Assembly: GCA_007693385.1 (NCBI GenBank)
Contig: REDR01000076.1
Location: forward strand, 1-53,070
Direction: 5' to 3'
Source of the DNA: Anaerolineaceae bacterium
GTDB lineage: Bacteria > Chloroflexota > Anaerolineae > Aggregatilineales > Phototrophicaceae
DNA length: 53,070 nt
The position numbers and the translations under genes were made by a program. Shown here piece by piece: positions 1 to 8,999 of this stretch. The notes beneath the pieces are model-generated. The model did not search any database, had not been told where the DNA came from, and saw only the letters and a list, made by a program, of their open reading frames with translations. Numbering within the stretch: the first letter of the stretch is position 1; every line of letters starts with the position of its first letter.

Positions 1-4
1 CCCT

Positions 5-634
5 TCACACGAATTCTCGCGGGTGGGCGGCGTGCAGACCTTCAATGACACGATGCGCCGCCCCGACACGAGATTCTGGCCCTACCCCAACCGTAAAAAA
101 CCCGCCTTTTAATGCCGCCTCGATGCCCGCTTCGGCGTCCTCAAACACCGCGCAATCGTCCGGCTTTAAGCCGAGACTACCGGCCACCCACAGGAACAAA
201 TCCGGCGCAGGCTTGGCGTTGACCACACTGTAACCATCACCGAAAGCGTCGAATAACGTCAGCACACCGAGTCGCTCGCATACAGCACGGGCGTTTTTGC
301 TGGCACTCCCCAGACCGAGCTTGAATCCTGACGCTTTCGCCTCGCGTAGAAAATCCAGCACGCCGGGCAAAAGATCGTCAGGCGTGATGCCCTCGATATA
401 CGCTTGATAATAGTCGTTCTTGCGCGTCATCATCGCGCTCATCTGGTCATCGGGGCGCATATCGCCTTTCAATAGAAGCTCCAGACTGCGGCGACGGGGT
501 ACACCGCGCAATGCTTCGTTGTCCTCCCGCGTGAAGGACAAGCCTTCTTCTTCCGCCAATTGCCGCCACGCCAGATAATGATATTCCGCCGTATCAGTGA
601 TGACTCCATCCAGATCGAAAATCAGACCGCGCAT
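5..634 (-). CDS. pgmB: Beta-phosphoglucomutase (HAD superfamily)
   Basis: Converts beta-D-glucose-1-phosphate to glucose-6-phosphate in the cytoplasm. The 209-residue protein has the HAD nucleophile motif FDLDGVITDT (D7, acid/base D9), the beta-PGM cap motif LRGVPRRRSL around residues 42-51, S110 in GLGSAS, K141 in NAKPAPD and the metal-binding E165-D166. Length is normal for the family. Its ATG overlaps the stop of the upstream phosphorylase gene in a TGATG arrangement, so the two are translationally coupled. This pairing fits: inverting GH65 phosphorylases release beta-glucose-1-phosphate, the exact substrate of this mutase. It is the last gene of the alpha-glucoside operon. The stop lies 5 bases from the window edge and the gene is complete. 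Confidence 0.93.
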   Translation of the reverse strand: MRGLIFDLDGVITDTAEYHYLAWRQLAEEEGLSFTREDNEALRGVPRRRSLELLLKGDMRPDDQMSAMMTRKNDYYQAYIEGITPDDLLPGVLDFLREAKASGFKLGLGSASKNARAVCERLGVLTLFDAFGDGYSVVNAKPAPDLFLWVAGSLGLKPDDCAVFEDAEAGIEAALKGGFFTVGVGPESRVGAAHRVIEGLHAAHPREFV

Positions 635-2847
635 CAGGCCACCCCTTCCGGTGTGATGTCAATTGTGACCGGTTGGCCTTTGTGTTGCACGGTAAAGCGC
701 ACGCGCCGCCAATGTTCCGGCAAGCACGGCGCAACCGTCACGCCATCTGCCGTCAACCGCAGGCCGCAGAAGCCGAACACCACCGCTTGCCACACGCCGC
801 CACATGATGCCGCGTGGATGCCGTCATGCACATTACCTTTGTGATCTTCAAGGTCAATGGTGGCGCTGTAGATGAACAGGTCATACGCCTCATCGACCAG
901 ACCGAGACGCGCCGCCACCCACGCATGGATCGACGGGCTGAGGGATGAACCGTGATCGACTACCGGCAAATACGTCTGCCAATTACGCAAAAGAAAATCA
1001 TGATCGCCCAACTCATCGCCCAAAAGCGCCATCAGCATGACGACATCGGCCTGCTTGATGACCCGCGTCGATTGCATCTTCTCCTGTCCCAGCATCCAGT
1101 CGATATTTTTTGTGCGCGGCGTATAATCAGCCAGATTAAACGCCTGCAATTGGTCGAAGAAACCTTCAAATTGCTCAAATACGCCGCCGTTTTCATCGCT
1201 CATCGGAATGAACATTCTGGCCGCCACTTCGCGCCAGTGGTCGATCATCGTCGCCTCAATGCCGAGCGCGGCGCTGAGGCGCTGACCATCCGCCGGACGT
1301 TCAGCCTGCAACCACGCATGAACTTCGGCGGCCTGCTCCAGATGCCACTTCACCAGACGATTAGTGAACACGCTGTTATTGACGTTTTCATGATATTCGT
1401 CCGGGCCGATCTGCATGGATAATTCGTAGCGTCCAGCTTCGGCGTTGTACTCAACGCGACTGCCCCAGAATACCGCCGTATCCAGCACCAGCTCCGCGCC
1501 ATACGCCGCGAACCAGTCATCATCGCCCGTCCAACGCCAGAATTGCAGGGCGGCATACGCGATATCTGATGAGATATGTTGCTCGTTATCGCCCGTCCAG
1601 ATGCGAATGCGTTCGCCGCTAATCGGGTGCGGCTCAGTCCAGCGCGGCGTTGTCTCCTGTCCGGTGTCGGTACTCTCCCATGGGAACATCGCCCCCTGAT
1701 AGCCTGCTTCCGTCGCTTTGTCCCGTGCGCCTTGCAGATTGTGATGGCGGTACATTAGCAGACGGCGGGCGCTTTCAGGATCGGCCAGCGTGAAGGGTGG
1801 CACGATGAATAACTCGGTATCCCAGAACACATGCCCCTTATAGCCATAACCGCTCAACGTCTTGGCGGCGACGCTCACACGTTCGTCGGTGTGCGGCGCG
1901 GCGATCAGCAGATGATACATGCAGAAACGCACCGCCTTCTGTGCTACTTCATCACCTTCAATCAGGATGTCCATCTTATCCCATGCCGCCGCCCACGCGG
2001 AATCGTGCGCCGCCTTCAGCACAGAGTAGCCGGAAGCCCGTGCGATCTTCAAGCGATCAAGAGCGCTCCGCAGGGGATCGTCGCCATCGCGGGAGGTATG
2101 CAGGGTGACGAGTTTTGTGACGTAGGCAATCTGATTTCCGGCTAGCTCGAATGTCGCCGTATGCGTGGCACGATTGCCGGCACGATTGCCGGATTGGTCG
2201 TCCGCGCCGCATTGAACTGCCGCGCCGTCAACGTGCAAATCGGCGGCCAGCGCGACCTGATAGCCGCTTTGATTCGTCTCGCCGATGAAGTGCAGGGTTT
2301 CGGCGTCCGCGCCCACCTGCACCGCGCCCCAATGCGAGATACCGCCGGGGTTGGTCGCGTTGCCATCCAGTCGATTCTCAATGCTGATGGTGTGCGTGCC
2401 TTCGCTGAGTGGCTGAACCAACACACGAAGCGCCAGCAGATGTTCATCGTGCAGGCTAGCAAAGCGCTCGAAATGCAGACGCAGGCGCGTTCCCTGCGGC
2501 GAGAGCCACAGCACCCCCCGCGACAATGTACCGCATTGCATATCCAGCACGCGCTCGTATCCCATAATCGTGCCTTGATCTAACCGGAACGTCTCGCCGT
2601 TGATATGCACGATCAGCTCTAGCGGGTTGGGCATGGCGACCAGTTCCGGCACTAATTCGCCTTCGACATGGTTAAATATGCCCGCCGCCAGCGTCGTTGA
2701 CGTATCGCCGGGATAGCCTTCTTCAAATGTACCGCGTACACCGTACAGCCCGTTACCTATGGTGTAGATCGTCTCGGTATGCGGCAGGTCACACGGGCGA
2801 AATGGTCGCTCCGTTATTTGCCATTGTCTTCTCTCAAACTGACTCAT
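634..2847 (-). CDS. Glycoside hydrolase family 65 disaccharide phosphorylase
   Basis: Phosphorolyses an alpha-linked glucose disaccharide (maltose, trehalose, kojibiose or nigerose type) to beta-glucose-1-phosphate and a sugar. The 737-residue length is typical of GH65. The N-terminal beta-sandwich covers roughly residues 1-270 and the (alpha/alpha)6 barrel starts near 300. Family motifs visible are GHVFWDTELF (339-348), GPDEYHENVNN (481-491, with E487 as the expected general acid) and the phosphate-site region RVIKQADVVML. There is no signal peptide, so it acts on imported sugar in the cytosol. It is encoded between the LacI regulator (43 bp upstream) and pgmB. The exact disaccharide cannot be read from the sequence by eye; kojibiose or maltose phosphorylase are equally possible. 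Confidence 0.9.
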   Translation of the reverse strand: MSQFERRQWQITERPFRPCDLPHTETIYTIGNGLYGVRGTFEEGYPGDTSTTLAAGIFNHVEGELVPELVAMPNPLELIVHINGETFRLDQGTIMGYERVLDMQCGTLSRGVLWLSPQGTRLRLHFERFASLHDEHLLALRVLVQPLSEGTHTISIENRLDGNATNPGGISHWGAVQVGADAETLHFIGETNQSGYQVALAADLHVDGAAVQCGADDQSGNRAGNRATHTATFELAGNQIAYVTKLVTLHTSRDGDDPLRSALDRLKIARASGYSVLKAAHDSAWAAAWDKMDILIEGDEVAQKAVRFCMYHLLIAAPHTDERVSVAAKTLSGYGYKGHVFWDTELFIVPPFTLADPESARRLLMYRHHNLQGARDKATEAGYQGAMFPWESTDTGQETTPRWTEPHPISGERIRIWTGDNEQHISSDIAYAALQFWRWTGDDDWFAAYGAELVLDTAVFWGSRVEYNAEAGRYELSMQIGPDEYHENVNNSVFTNRLVKWHLEQAAEVHAWLQAERPADGQRLSAALGIEATMIDHWREVAARMFIPMSDENGGVFEQFEGFFDQLQAFNLADYTPRTKNIDWMLGQEKMQSTRVIKQADVVMLMALLGDELGDHDFLLRNWQTYLPVVDHGSSLSPSIHAWVAARLGLVDEAYDLFIYSATIDLEDHKGNVHDGIHAASCGGVWQAVVFGFCGLRLTADGVTVAPCLPEHWRRVRFTVQHKGQPVTIDITPEGVA

Positions 2848-2890
2848 CGAATCGATGTCCCTTCTTCGTTGTTGGTTTATTCATCGAAAA

Positions 2891-3898
2891 TCAGGTTGCC
2901 GACTTAATCAAACTACTCTCCCGCACGATCAATGACGGTGCAATTAAGCATGTACGCGGCTCGCTTTGCCGTCCCTCAATCTGATCAATCAGCATTTGTG
3001 TCACACGTTCGGCCACCATCTCTAACGGCTGGCGCACCGATGTCAGTGACGGATGCGTGAATTCTGCGACGGGATCATCGTCAAATCCGGTCACGGCGAT
3101 GGGCGTTTGATTCTGTGCCGACCAGCGCAAGCTCCCCGCCGCCATCGTATCGCTGATGCAGACTATCGCCGTCGGTGGTTCGGGCAAGCGCATCAGGCTA
3201 TCCGTCGCGCGGAAGCCGTTCTCGATACTGTTGGTCTGATGTATGACATACTCTGGCCGGTGGTCGATTCCAGCTTCCGCCATCGCCGCTATATACCCGC
3301 CCAGTCGCTCCTGTCCACTGGCCGAGCCACGATCCCATGCGATCACCGCGATCCGTTCGTGCCCCTGCTCTATCAAGTGTTTTGTCGCGTCATAGATTCC
3401 GGCGTGGCCGTCTACATCCACCCAATGCACATAGTCATCCATTTCCGAAAGGCTACGCCCGAAAGCGACAAAAGGCACATTCGCTTCATGCAAAAACCGG
3501 AAGCGAGCATCATTCATCACGGTATAAGACAGCACGAAGCCATCCACATGCTGACCGCCGATCAAGTTATCATAAGCGGCGGTGGACTCATCATCCTGCG
3601 AGGTAAACAGCAATACGTGACGATCTTGCTGTTCTAGCTTGCGGACGAGAAAGTGCATAAAACGCTCCAGCACCGGATTATAGTCACTACGCCAACACGC
3701 CTGCGCGTAGCCGATCACCCGCGATTGCTGATCGCGCAGGTTACGGGCGCGAACATTGCGCGTATAACCCAGTTGTTCCACGACGCTCAACACACGCTGG
3801 CGTGTGTTCTCGCTGATGTTGCCTTTACCATTCAGCACTAATGAAACCGTTGTCGTAGACACGCCAGCTAGACGTGCTACATCTTTGATCGATGACAT
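2891..3898 (-). CDS. LacI-family transcriptional regulator
   Basis: A 335-residue DNA-binding repressor. The N-terminal helix-turn-helix and hinge are classic: IKDVARLAGVSTTTVSLVLN (residues 4-23), then NTRQRVLSVVEQLGY. The rest is a periplasmic-binding-protein-like effector domain, including TGFDDDPVAEFTHPSLTSVRQP near the C-terminus. It sits inside the alpha-glucoside operon, 6 bp after the DUF624 gene and 43 bp before the GH65 gene. It is therefore probably autoregulated together with the operon through the large palindrome upstream of the binding-protein gene at 8584-8610. The effector is inferred to be the imported disaccharide or a derived sugar phosphate. Confidence 0.93.
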   Translation of the reverse strand: MSSIKDVARLAGVSTTTVSLVLNGKGNISENTRQRVLSVVEQLGYTRNVRARNLRDQQSRVIGYAQACWRSDYNPVLERFMHFLVRKLEQQDRHVLLFTSQDDESTAAYDNLIGGQHVDGFVLSYTVMNDARFRFLHEANVPFVAFGRSLSEMDDYVHWVDVDGHAGIYDATKHLIEQGHERIAVIAWDRGSASGQERLGGYIAAMAEAGIDHRPEYVIHQTNSIENGFRATDSLMRLPEPPTAIVCISDTMAAGSLRWSAQNQTPIAVTGFDDDPVAEFTHPSLTSVRQPLEMVAERVTQMLIDQIEGRQSEPRTCLIAPSLIVRESSLIKSAT

Positions 3899-3904
3899 GA
3901 TGCC

Positions 3905-4546
3905 CTACCTATCCTCTATCACTCTGCTTTGATGTTGTGAATGGTGGTATGTCTTCGCTAGTTCGCCGAGTACCGCCGCCGTGCTGATAGCGGTGATGAC
4001 GCTGAACGTCAAGACCAGCCACAACGCGACCAGTACCGTACTCAACCAGACCATGAATCCGACCACCATCAAGATAATCAGCGTGAAGAAAGGATTTTGC
4101 AAGACCATGACCAGCGCGTTACGGGTTGCCCCCCACAGAGTCGGCGTTGCCATCTCGTAGTAGAACGGCCATGTATACAACGCGACGGCCAACCACACGA
4201 CGCCCGCCGCCAGCCAGACCAACCGCAAAGCCGCCACCATTCCCGATGCATCGGCATAGGCGATCAGGTTACTGAAGTTCACCAGCGCGAACAGACCATG
4301 CGCTAACCCCCAACCCATCCCGCGCCAGATGTTAGCCTTGAATGTCTGCCAGAACAGATCAAGATCGGCGTTAGATGGGCTAGTCTGTGCCTCATGGCTG
4401 ACGCGGCATAGCGCACTCCACGCGGCGGGCATCGTCACCAGTGGCAGACTACACACCACAAAGGCGATATTTGACCAGATATACGAATAGCCTTTTATCC
4501 GCACATCATTCAAACCGCGCCATATCGCCACCAGTGCCGCAAACAT
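3905..4546 (-). CDS. DUF624 (YesL-like) membrane protein
   Basis: A 213-residue polytopic membrane protein with about five hydrophobic segments. The N-terminal part, MFAALVAIWRGLNDV followed by YSYIWSNIAFVVCSLPLVTMPAAW, matches the DUF624/YesL pattern of small membrane proteins found beside CUT1 sugar transporters in Firmicutes and Chloroflexi. The frame is open further upstream to 4666, inside the preceding permease gene. The ATG at 4546 is preferred because an AAAGG ribosome site overlaps the end of the permease gene about 11 nt upstream and homology begins there. The gap to the permease stop is 5 bp. Its role is unknown; an accessory or sensory function for the transporter has been proposed for the family but not proven. 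Confidence 0.72.
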   Translation of the reverse strand: MFAALVAIWRGLNDVRIKGYSYIWSNIAFVVCSLPLVTMPAAWSALCRVSHEAQTSPSNADLDLFWQTFKANIWRGMGWGLAHGLFALVNFSNLIAYADASGMVAALRLVWLAAGVVWLAVALYTWPFYYEMATPTLWGATRNALVMVLQNPFFTLIILMVVGFMVWLSTVLVALWLVLTFSVITAISTAAVLGELAKTYHHSQHQSRVIEDR

Positions 4547-4551
4547 GCCGG

Positions 4552-5526
4552 TTAGCCTTTCAATCCGGTGTAGCTTATGCCTTCTACAAAGTAGCGCTGG
4601 AAGAAGAAGAACAGCAGAGCAAGCGGGATCGTCGCAATCACCGCGCCCGCCAAAAACGTGTTCCATTCCAGCGTATCGCCGAACTGCCCGCGCAACTGCG
4701 CCAAACCAAGCGGCAAGTTGTGTTTAGACGCATCGCCACCCACAATAATCAGCAAGTCCATGAAGTTATTCCACGTACCCTGAAAGCTGAAGATCGCCAG
4801 CGCGGTCAGCGCCGGGGTCGCCATTGGCAAGATGACACGGCCAAACATCACAAAGCGATTCGCGCCGTCCACCATCGCCGCCTCTTCGATTTCTGGCGGG
4901 ATAGATTCGAAGAATTGCTTCATCAGGAACACGCCGAAAGCGTCCGCACCCAGCGTCAATATCACGCCTTGATAGGTGTTGAGTAATCCCAGTTGTTGCA
5001 GGATGATGAAACGCGGGACGAGTAGCACCACACCCGGAATCATCATCGTGCCCAATATAATGAAGAAGAAAACACGGTTGCCCGGAAAGCGTATGCGTGC
5101 CAGCGCATAACCCGCCAGTGAGTCGAATATCAAGCGTAAGACGGTGATCGCCACCGCGTAGTACACCGTATTCAAGAACCACACATCAAGGTTATATTCA
5201 AACACGCGCTGATAACCTTCCAGCGCCGGATTGAACGTGAACAGTGTCGATGTCGCCTCCGCCGGAAGCGCCGCGCCGGTTTCCGTGCGGCAATCAACGC
5301 CGAAAGGCGGCGACGGGATAAAAACCTGTGGCCGTTGCTGAACAACCGGACGGCACTTCAACGAGTTGGCGATAGTCAACGCGAAGGGGACGGTCTGCAC
5401 CAATGCGAACACAACCAACAGCGTGACCGTCAGTGTCGCAAACGAGCGCCGGATGAATGTCCGCGATAATGATGCAGTTTCGATATATTGTTTTTCTGTT
5501 TTACTCTGGCTAGTCGTCGTCATCAT
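4552..5526 (-). CDS. CUT1 ABC sugar transporter permease, MalG type
   Basis: Inner-membrane subunit of a carbohydrate importer. The 324-residue protein has an N-terminal membrane helix (about 30-53), an extracytoplasmic loop of about 70 residues longer than in E. coli MalG, then five helices. The EAA coupling loop reads EIEEAAMVDGANRFVMFGRVILP. The C-terminal end FVEGISYTGLKG is the characteristic MalG-family tail (VEGLTAGAVKG in E. coli). It lies 9 bp downstream of the MalF-like gene and 5 bp upstream of the DUF624 gene. It should pair with the MalF-like subunit and an ATPase encoded elsewhere, because no MalK/MsmX gene is in this operon. Confidence 0.92.
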   Translation of the reverse strand: MMTTTSQSKTEKQYIETASLSRTFIRRSFATLTVTLLVVFALVQTVPFALTIANSLKCRPVVQQRPQVFIPSPPFGVDCRTETGAALPAEATSTLFTFNPALEGYQRVFEYNLDVWFLNTVYYAVAITVLRLIFDSLAGYALARIRFPGNRVFFFIILGTMMIPGVVLLVPRFIILQQLGLLNTYQGVILTLGADAFGVFLMKQFFESIPPEIEEAAMVDGANRFVMFGRVILPMATPALTALAIFSFQGTWNNFMDLLIIVGGDASKHNLPLGLAQLRGQFGDTLEWNTFLAGAVIATIPLALLFFFFQRYFVEGISYTGLKG

Positions 5527-5535
5527 CCATTCCCC

Positions 5536-7185
5536 CTAAATATTGGCGCGTTCGGACGTAATCGTGCGCTGGAAGATAGTGAAGAAGAAAATGATGATGA
5601 ACAGCAAGAGCGCTGTCGCCGCCGCCAATCCCATCTGCGAGTTATTGAAACCGTTTTGATACACGATGTAAGCGATAGTCAGCGTGGTTTTAGCCGGGCC
5701 ACCGCTAGAGATCACGTAGATTTGATCGAAAACCTGAAACGTGCCGATCAACCCGAGCATCACCACGAAGAACGTCGTCGGCGCTAACAACGGTACAGTG
5801 ATCTTGCGGAACGTCTGCCACGCGCTCGCACCATCCATCGAGGCGGCTTCATAGACCGATGACGGTATATTCTGCAACGCGGCGAGGAAGATAATCATCA
5901 TCGTGCCGATGGTCGTCCACGTATTCAGTATCATGATGGTGAGCATGGTCACGCTCGGCCCGCTCATCCAGTCCCACAGCGTCAGGCCAACCACCCGCGT
6001 CTGCGCCCAGTCACCGATGCTATCGCGCGTCACGCCGAAAACCGCCAGCAGATTATGTATGACGCCGTTTGGATCGTTGAGCCACGTCACCGGATCATAG
6101 CCGGTGAAGACACCACCGATCAGCGTATTGATTAGCCCGCCACGTGTGAACATCCACATGAAGATCAATGAGATAACGACGGATGATGTGATCGACGGGA
6201 AATAGAACGCGGTGCGAAAGAAGCCTTTCGCCCGTAACCATCGCTGATTAACGATGACAGCCAGCGCCAGCGCGAGGAAAGTCTGTGTCGGCACAACACC
6301 CAGCACGAAATAGACGGTATTTTTTACGGATGTGAAGAAATCGCGCTGTGAAAGGCCATCCCGTATCAACAATGCTTCGTAATTACGCAGGCCGATGAAG
6401 TTAAAATCGCGGTTTTGCCCGCCTTCTAGCCTCTGCGGATTGTTGACGCTGATCTGCCCTATCAACTCCGACGGCGCGATGTTGACGCTATTCCGCGCTA
6501 AGTTGGTAGCGCGTCCTAACGATTCGTCCTCCGCGATGATCGGCACTTGCACCGTCTGACCTTCACCGGCGGGTAACGTGGCTTCTTCCATCGTCAGAAA
6601 TACGATACTCAGATTGCCCACTGAGGAGATAATCATCTCTGCCGGTGTTTCGGCTGTGTCATCGCTAATGTTGGTCAGCGTCACCACATAGTTGCCGACT
6701 TCATCCGGCTCGGGGTTAGTCAGTTCAAACGTGTCGCGTAAGTTACGCGGCATCACCGTGACGACATTGCTCAATTCGTCAAAAAGCGGCTCTTGCTCGA
6801 CATTCGTCAGCACGACGCCGGTTGTTACGGACTCGCCAGCCTGCAAGATGAAAGAATCCGGCATGATGAACGTCACGACTTCGCGCTCGCTGAGGCCGCG
6901 AATTCGCGTTCCGGCGGGCAATTGTGCCGCTTCGTCCGTCTCATTGGTGAATTCGATCAATCCGCTAGCGGCCTGTGCGCGTTGACCGAGCGGCGTGATG
7001 CCGTTCCAATCGGTCAGGCTGATGTACAACGCGAAGCCAATCGGCACGATCAAGAACACGAGAAAGATCAGCATGGCCGGAGCCATAAACGTCAATCCGG
7101 CGATGGCCTCTTCCAGTTGTTTCTTATTGAAGATTTTAGTTTGTCGGGAACCTGCGGGTTTGTCACCCGTCATCGGGGTGGTCAT
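5536..7185 (-). CDS. CUT1 permease, MalF type, with large beta-rich insert
   Basis: Inner-membrane permease subunit. At 549 residues it is about 250 longer than an ordinary CUT1 permease. TM1 spans about 32-54 ([20 protein letters not shown]). The usual core resumes at about residue 262 ([11 protein letters not shown]) and contains the EAA loop [23 protein letters not shown]. Between them, residues ~62-260 form an extracytoplasmic insert with two similar units. Unit 1 has [20 protein letters not shown]; unit 2 has [10 protein letters not shown], then [14 protein letters not shown] and [18 protein letters not shown]. These motifs resemble the beta-domain of baseplate-J-like proteins; E. coli MalF has a binding-protein-docking P2 loop at the same place. 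The start is supported by an AGGGGGAG ribosome site. Confidence 0.9.
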   Translation of the reverse strand: MTTPMTGDKPAGSRQTKIFNKKQLEEAIAGLTFMAPAMLIFLVFLIVPIGFALYISLTDWNGITPLGQRAQAASGLIEFTNETDEAAQLPAGTRIRGLSEREVVTFIMPDSFILQAGESVTTGVVLTNVEQEPLFDELSNVVTVMPRNLRDTFELTNPEPDEVGNYVVTLTNISDDTAETPAEMIISSVGNLSIVFLTMEEATLPAGEGQTVQVPIIAEDESLGRATNLARNSVNIAPSELIGQISVNNPQRLEGGQNRDFNFIGLRNYEALLIRDGLSQRDFFTSVKNTVYFVLGVVPTQTFLALALAVIVNQRWLRAKGFFRTAFYFPSITSSVVISLIFMWMFTRGGLINTLIGGVFTGYDPVTWLNDPNGVIHNLLAVFGVTRDSIGDWAQTRVVGLTLWDWMSGPSVTMLTIMILNTWTTIGTMMIIFLAALQNIPSSVYEAASMDGASAWQTFRKITVPLLAPTTFFVVMLGLIGTFQVFDQIYVISSGGPAKTTLTIAYIVYQNGFNNSQMGLAAATALLLFIIIFFFTIFQRTITSERANI

Positions 7186-7232
7186 CGTCTCCCCCTCATC
7201 AACGTAAGAAATTTTTTGGACTAAAAATAGAC

Positions 7233-7256
7233 AAGGGGCATCAATAGACGCCCCTT
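7233..7256 (-). terminator. Intra-operon stem-loop after the binding-protein gene
   Basis: In the 87-bp gap between the solute-binding-protein stop and the MalF-like start, a 7-bp stem (AAGGGGC with GCCCCTT) with a 10-nt loop is followed on the minus strand by an ATTTTT tract a few bases later. It is probably a partial terminator or 3'-end stabiliser that keeps binding-protein mRNA more abundant than permease mRNA, a known arrangement in sugar ABC operons. Confidence 0.6.
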
Positions 7257-7272
7257 TGACGTTTTCGGTTAA

Positions 7273-8544
7273 CTAATTGCCCATGATCTCCATTGCGGCG
7301 GCCTCTGCTTCGGCAATCACATCTTCAGCCGTGATTTCACCAGCGAAGGCGCGTTGCAAAGCGGCGTTGAAGGCATCCACGAACGGGCCAAAACCAACCG
7401 GCAGTTGCCACGGATAACTATATTCCGCGCCAGCGATGAACGCTTCCACGTCACCGGCGTCAAAGCCACGGCCTTCAGAACGCGGGAGCCACACTTCTAC
7501 ATAGGCTTCGGCGGCGGAAGGACGGGTCGGCATCGGGCCGAAGCTGACTTCAGTCGTCGCCAATTGACCTTCTTCGCCGGTCAGGAAGTTGACCAGTTCC
7601 CAGCTTTCTTCAAGGAAGTCATTGTCCGCGCCAACGCCGTAGCAAACGGTGAATGCCATCGTCGCCCGCTCCACTGGCCCGACGGGTAATTCAACCACGC
7701 CCCAGTTCAGTTCCGGGTAATCTTCTAGCAGATAGTTAATCACCCAGTTGCCTTCCATCGCCATCGCCGCACGACCTTCACCGAAGGCCTCACCACCCCA
7801 TCCGGCATCAACGACGCTCGGCGCACCACCGATTCCATCGGTGCTAAAGCTGATGTAGAACGCCAGCGCCTCAAGCGCGGCCTCGTCATTCATCGCGTAT
7901 TCGCCGGTGATTTCATCAAAGATAATGCCGCCGTTTTGATGCAAGAACGGCAACCAGCGCGGTAATTCGGGGGGAGTCACCAGTCCAATAACGCCCGCGT
8001 CGGGATCGGTGAGCGCTTCGGCGGCGGCGTACACATCATCCCATGTCCAATCGGCGGTGGGATAATCCAGACCGGCGGCGTCAAACAGGTCTTGATTGAA
8101 CTGTAGCGCCATCGTGCTAAAGTCCTTCGGCGGGCAATACAGCGTGCCGCCGACAGTGAAGATGTCCAGCAGAGCCTCATAGAAGCCATCCTGATCTTCG
8201 ACTACATCCTCACCAATAGCGACCACACCGGCATCAACCCAATCGAGCAGGTACGAGCTATCAATGTAGAACACATTCGGGTAAGTACCGCTAGCGAAAG
8301 CGGTCTGTAATTGGGTGCGATGATCGGTGGAGATTTGCCACTCTACTTCAATGCCGGTGGTCGCGGTGAATTCTTCTAACAGCGCGTTGAGTGTATTTGT
8401 TTCTTCCGTACTGGATGACCAGCCAGCCAGCACGAGCCGAACTTCATCACCATCTGCATCATCGTCGTCCGCCGCAACCAGCGCGGGCACGGCAAATAAC
8501 AGCATGAAGATGGTCAACAAGGAGATCAAACGCAAATGTTTCAT
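7273..8544 (-). CDS. CUT1 sugar ABC transporter solute-binding protein
   Basis: Extracytoplasmic receptor of the alpha-glucoside importer, 423 residues, first gene of the operon. A signal peptide (KHLRLISLLTIFMLLFAVPALVAA) ends in an AxA-type site and the mature protein begins with a D/E-rich stretch (DDDDADGDE). There is no lipobox cysteine. The body has typical SBP_bac_1 features: VEWQISTDHRTQLQTAFASG, then GGEAFGEGRAAMAMEGNW and WELVNFLTGEEGQ. A strong GGAGG ribosome site precedes the ATG. The likely ligand is an alpha-linked glucose disaccharide or oligosaccharide, judged only from the phosphorylase gene downstream. Confidence 0.9.
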   Translation of the reverse strand: MKHLRLISLLTIFMLLFAVPALVAADDDDADGDEVRLVLAGWSSSTEETNTLNALLEEFTATTGIEVEWQISTDHRTQLQTAFASGTYPNVFYIDSSYLLDWVDAGVVAIGEDVVEDQDGFYEALLDIFTVGGTLYCPPKDFSTMALQFNQDLFDAAGLDYPTADWTWDDVYAAAEALTDPDAGVIGLVTPPELPRWLPFLHQNGGIIFDEITGEYAMNDEAALEALAFYISFSTDGIGGAPSVVDAGWGGEAFGEGRAAMAMEGNWVINYLLEDYPELNWGVVELPVGPVERATMAFTVCYGVGADNDFLEESWELVNFLTGEEGQLATTEVSFGPMPTRPSAAEAYVEVWLPRSEGRGFDAGDVEAFIAGAEYSYPWQLPVGFGPFVDAFNAALQRAFAGEITAEDVIAEAEAAAMEIMGN

Positions 8545-8583
8545 TTTGTATTCCTCCAGATAAAAAATATTCTCAAGCTATAG

Positions 8584-8640
8584 GTTAAACGATTTAGTAA
8601 ATCGTTTAACTCATTGTACCATCAGATGATTTTGCGGCAA
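8584..8640 (-). promoter_or_regulatory. Promoter and LacI-type operator of the alpha-glucoside operon
   Basis: Reading leftward, TTGCCG (8640-8635), a 16-nt spacer and TACAAT (8618-8613) make a good sigma-70-type promoter. Two bases after the -10 lies a perfect 27-bp palindrome (8610-8584) with 13-bp arms GTTAAACGATTTA around one central base. It would cover the transcription start, so a bound LacI-family protein would block initiation. The regulator encoded in the same operon (2891-3898) is the obvious candidate. The palindrome ends 39 bp before the binding-protein ATG. Confidence 0.75.
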
Positions 8641-8739
8641 CCCGCTTTAATCTAAGATTAATCTTCTTGCTGAAAGTTTGTTGTAGGAGCGTGGTTATTA
8701 GATAAGCGATAGAGGGTGAATCTAGGGGTGCATTCCATT

Positions 8740-8915
8740 CAGATTATTGGCGATCATCATAATGTCAATATTAAAGGGCGTAGCACGCTACGCCACTACA
8801 GGTTTCCATTTTCCATTGAATCATTAAGAGCGCAATACGTTGCGCCCACGCTGAATTGCGCCCACGCTGAATTGCGCCCTATTTGTCACACCGCCAAGAT
8901 ATTGAAATGCACTCG
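8740..8915. repeat. Repeat-rich intergenic block with REP-like palindromes
   Basis: This is the main content of the 455-bp gap between the operon promoter and the DUF3592 gene; no gene is apparent in it. It starts with CAGATTATTGGCGAT (8740-8754). A near-perfect hairpin follows, GGCGTAGC (8777-8784) with GCTACGCC (8787-8794), then GCGCAA/TTGCGC (8830-8845). It ends with a sequence inverted relative to the start (CCGCCAAGATATTGAAATG, about 8890-8908). The first part is homologous to 13041-13095 in the opposite orientation, so this is a dispersed element, perhaps MITE- or REP-like. Confidence 0.6.
8840..8879. repeat. 16-bp tandem repeat, 2.5 copies
   Basis: The unit TTGCGCCCACGCTGAA occurs at 8840-8855 and 8856-8871, followed by a partial TTGCGCCC at 8872-8879. 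It starts within the right arm of the GCGCAA/TTGCGC palindrome, which suggests expansion by slippage of part of a REP-like element. Confidence 0.8.
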
Positions 8916-8999
8916 CTAAAGTTCACCAAGCACGGCGAACCGTAACGGGGCGCGGATGATCCGTCGATCTATCCTGACTGATCGGGCACGCACAGCACG

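Noticed and set aside
952-1422. Long plus-strand open frame inside the GH65 gene
   Set aside because: It is antisense to a gene with clear GH65 motifs, has no ribosome site and shows no recognisable protein pattern.
4546-4666. Upstream extension of the DUF624 protein into the MalG-like gene
   Set aside because: The extra 40 residues are an out-of-frame read of the permease gene; the ATG at 4546 has its own ribosome site.
8840-8879. Short tandem repeat as a CRISPR array
   Set aside because: Units are 16 bp, directly adjacent and without spacers, and no cas genes are present.
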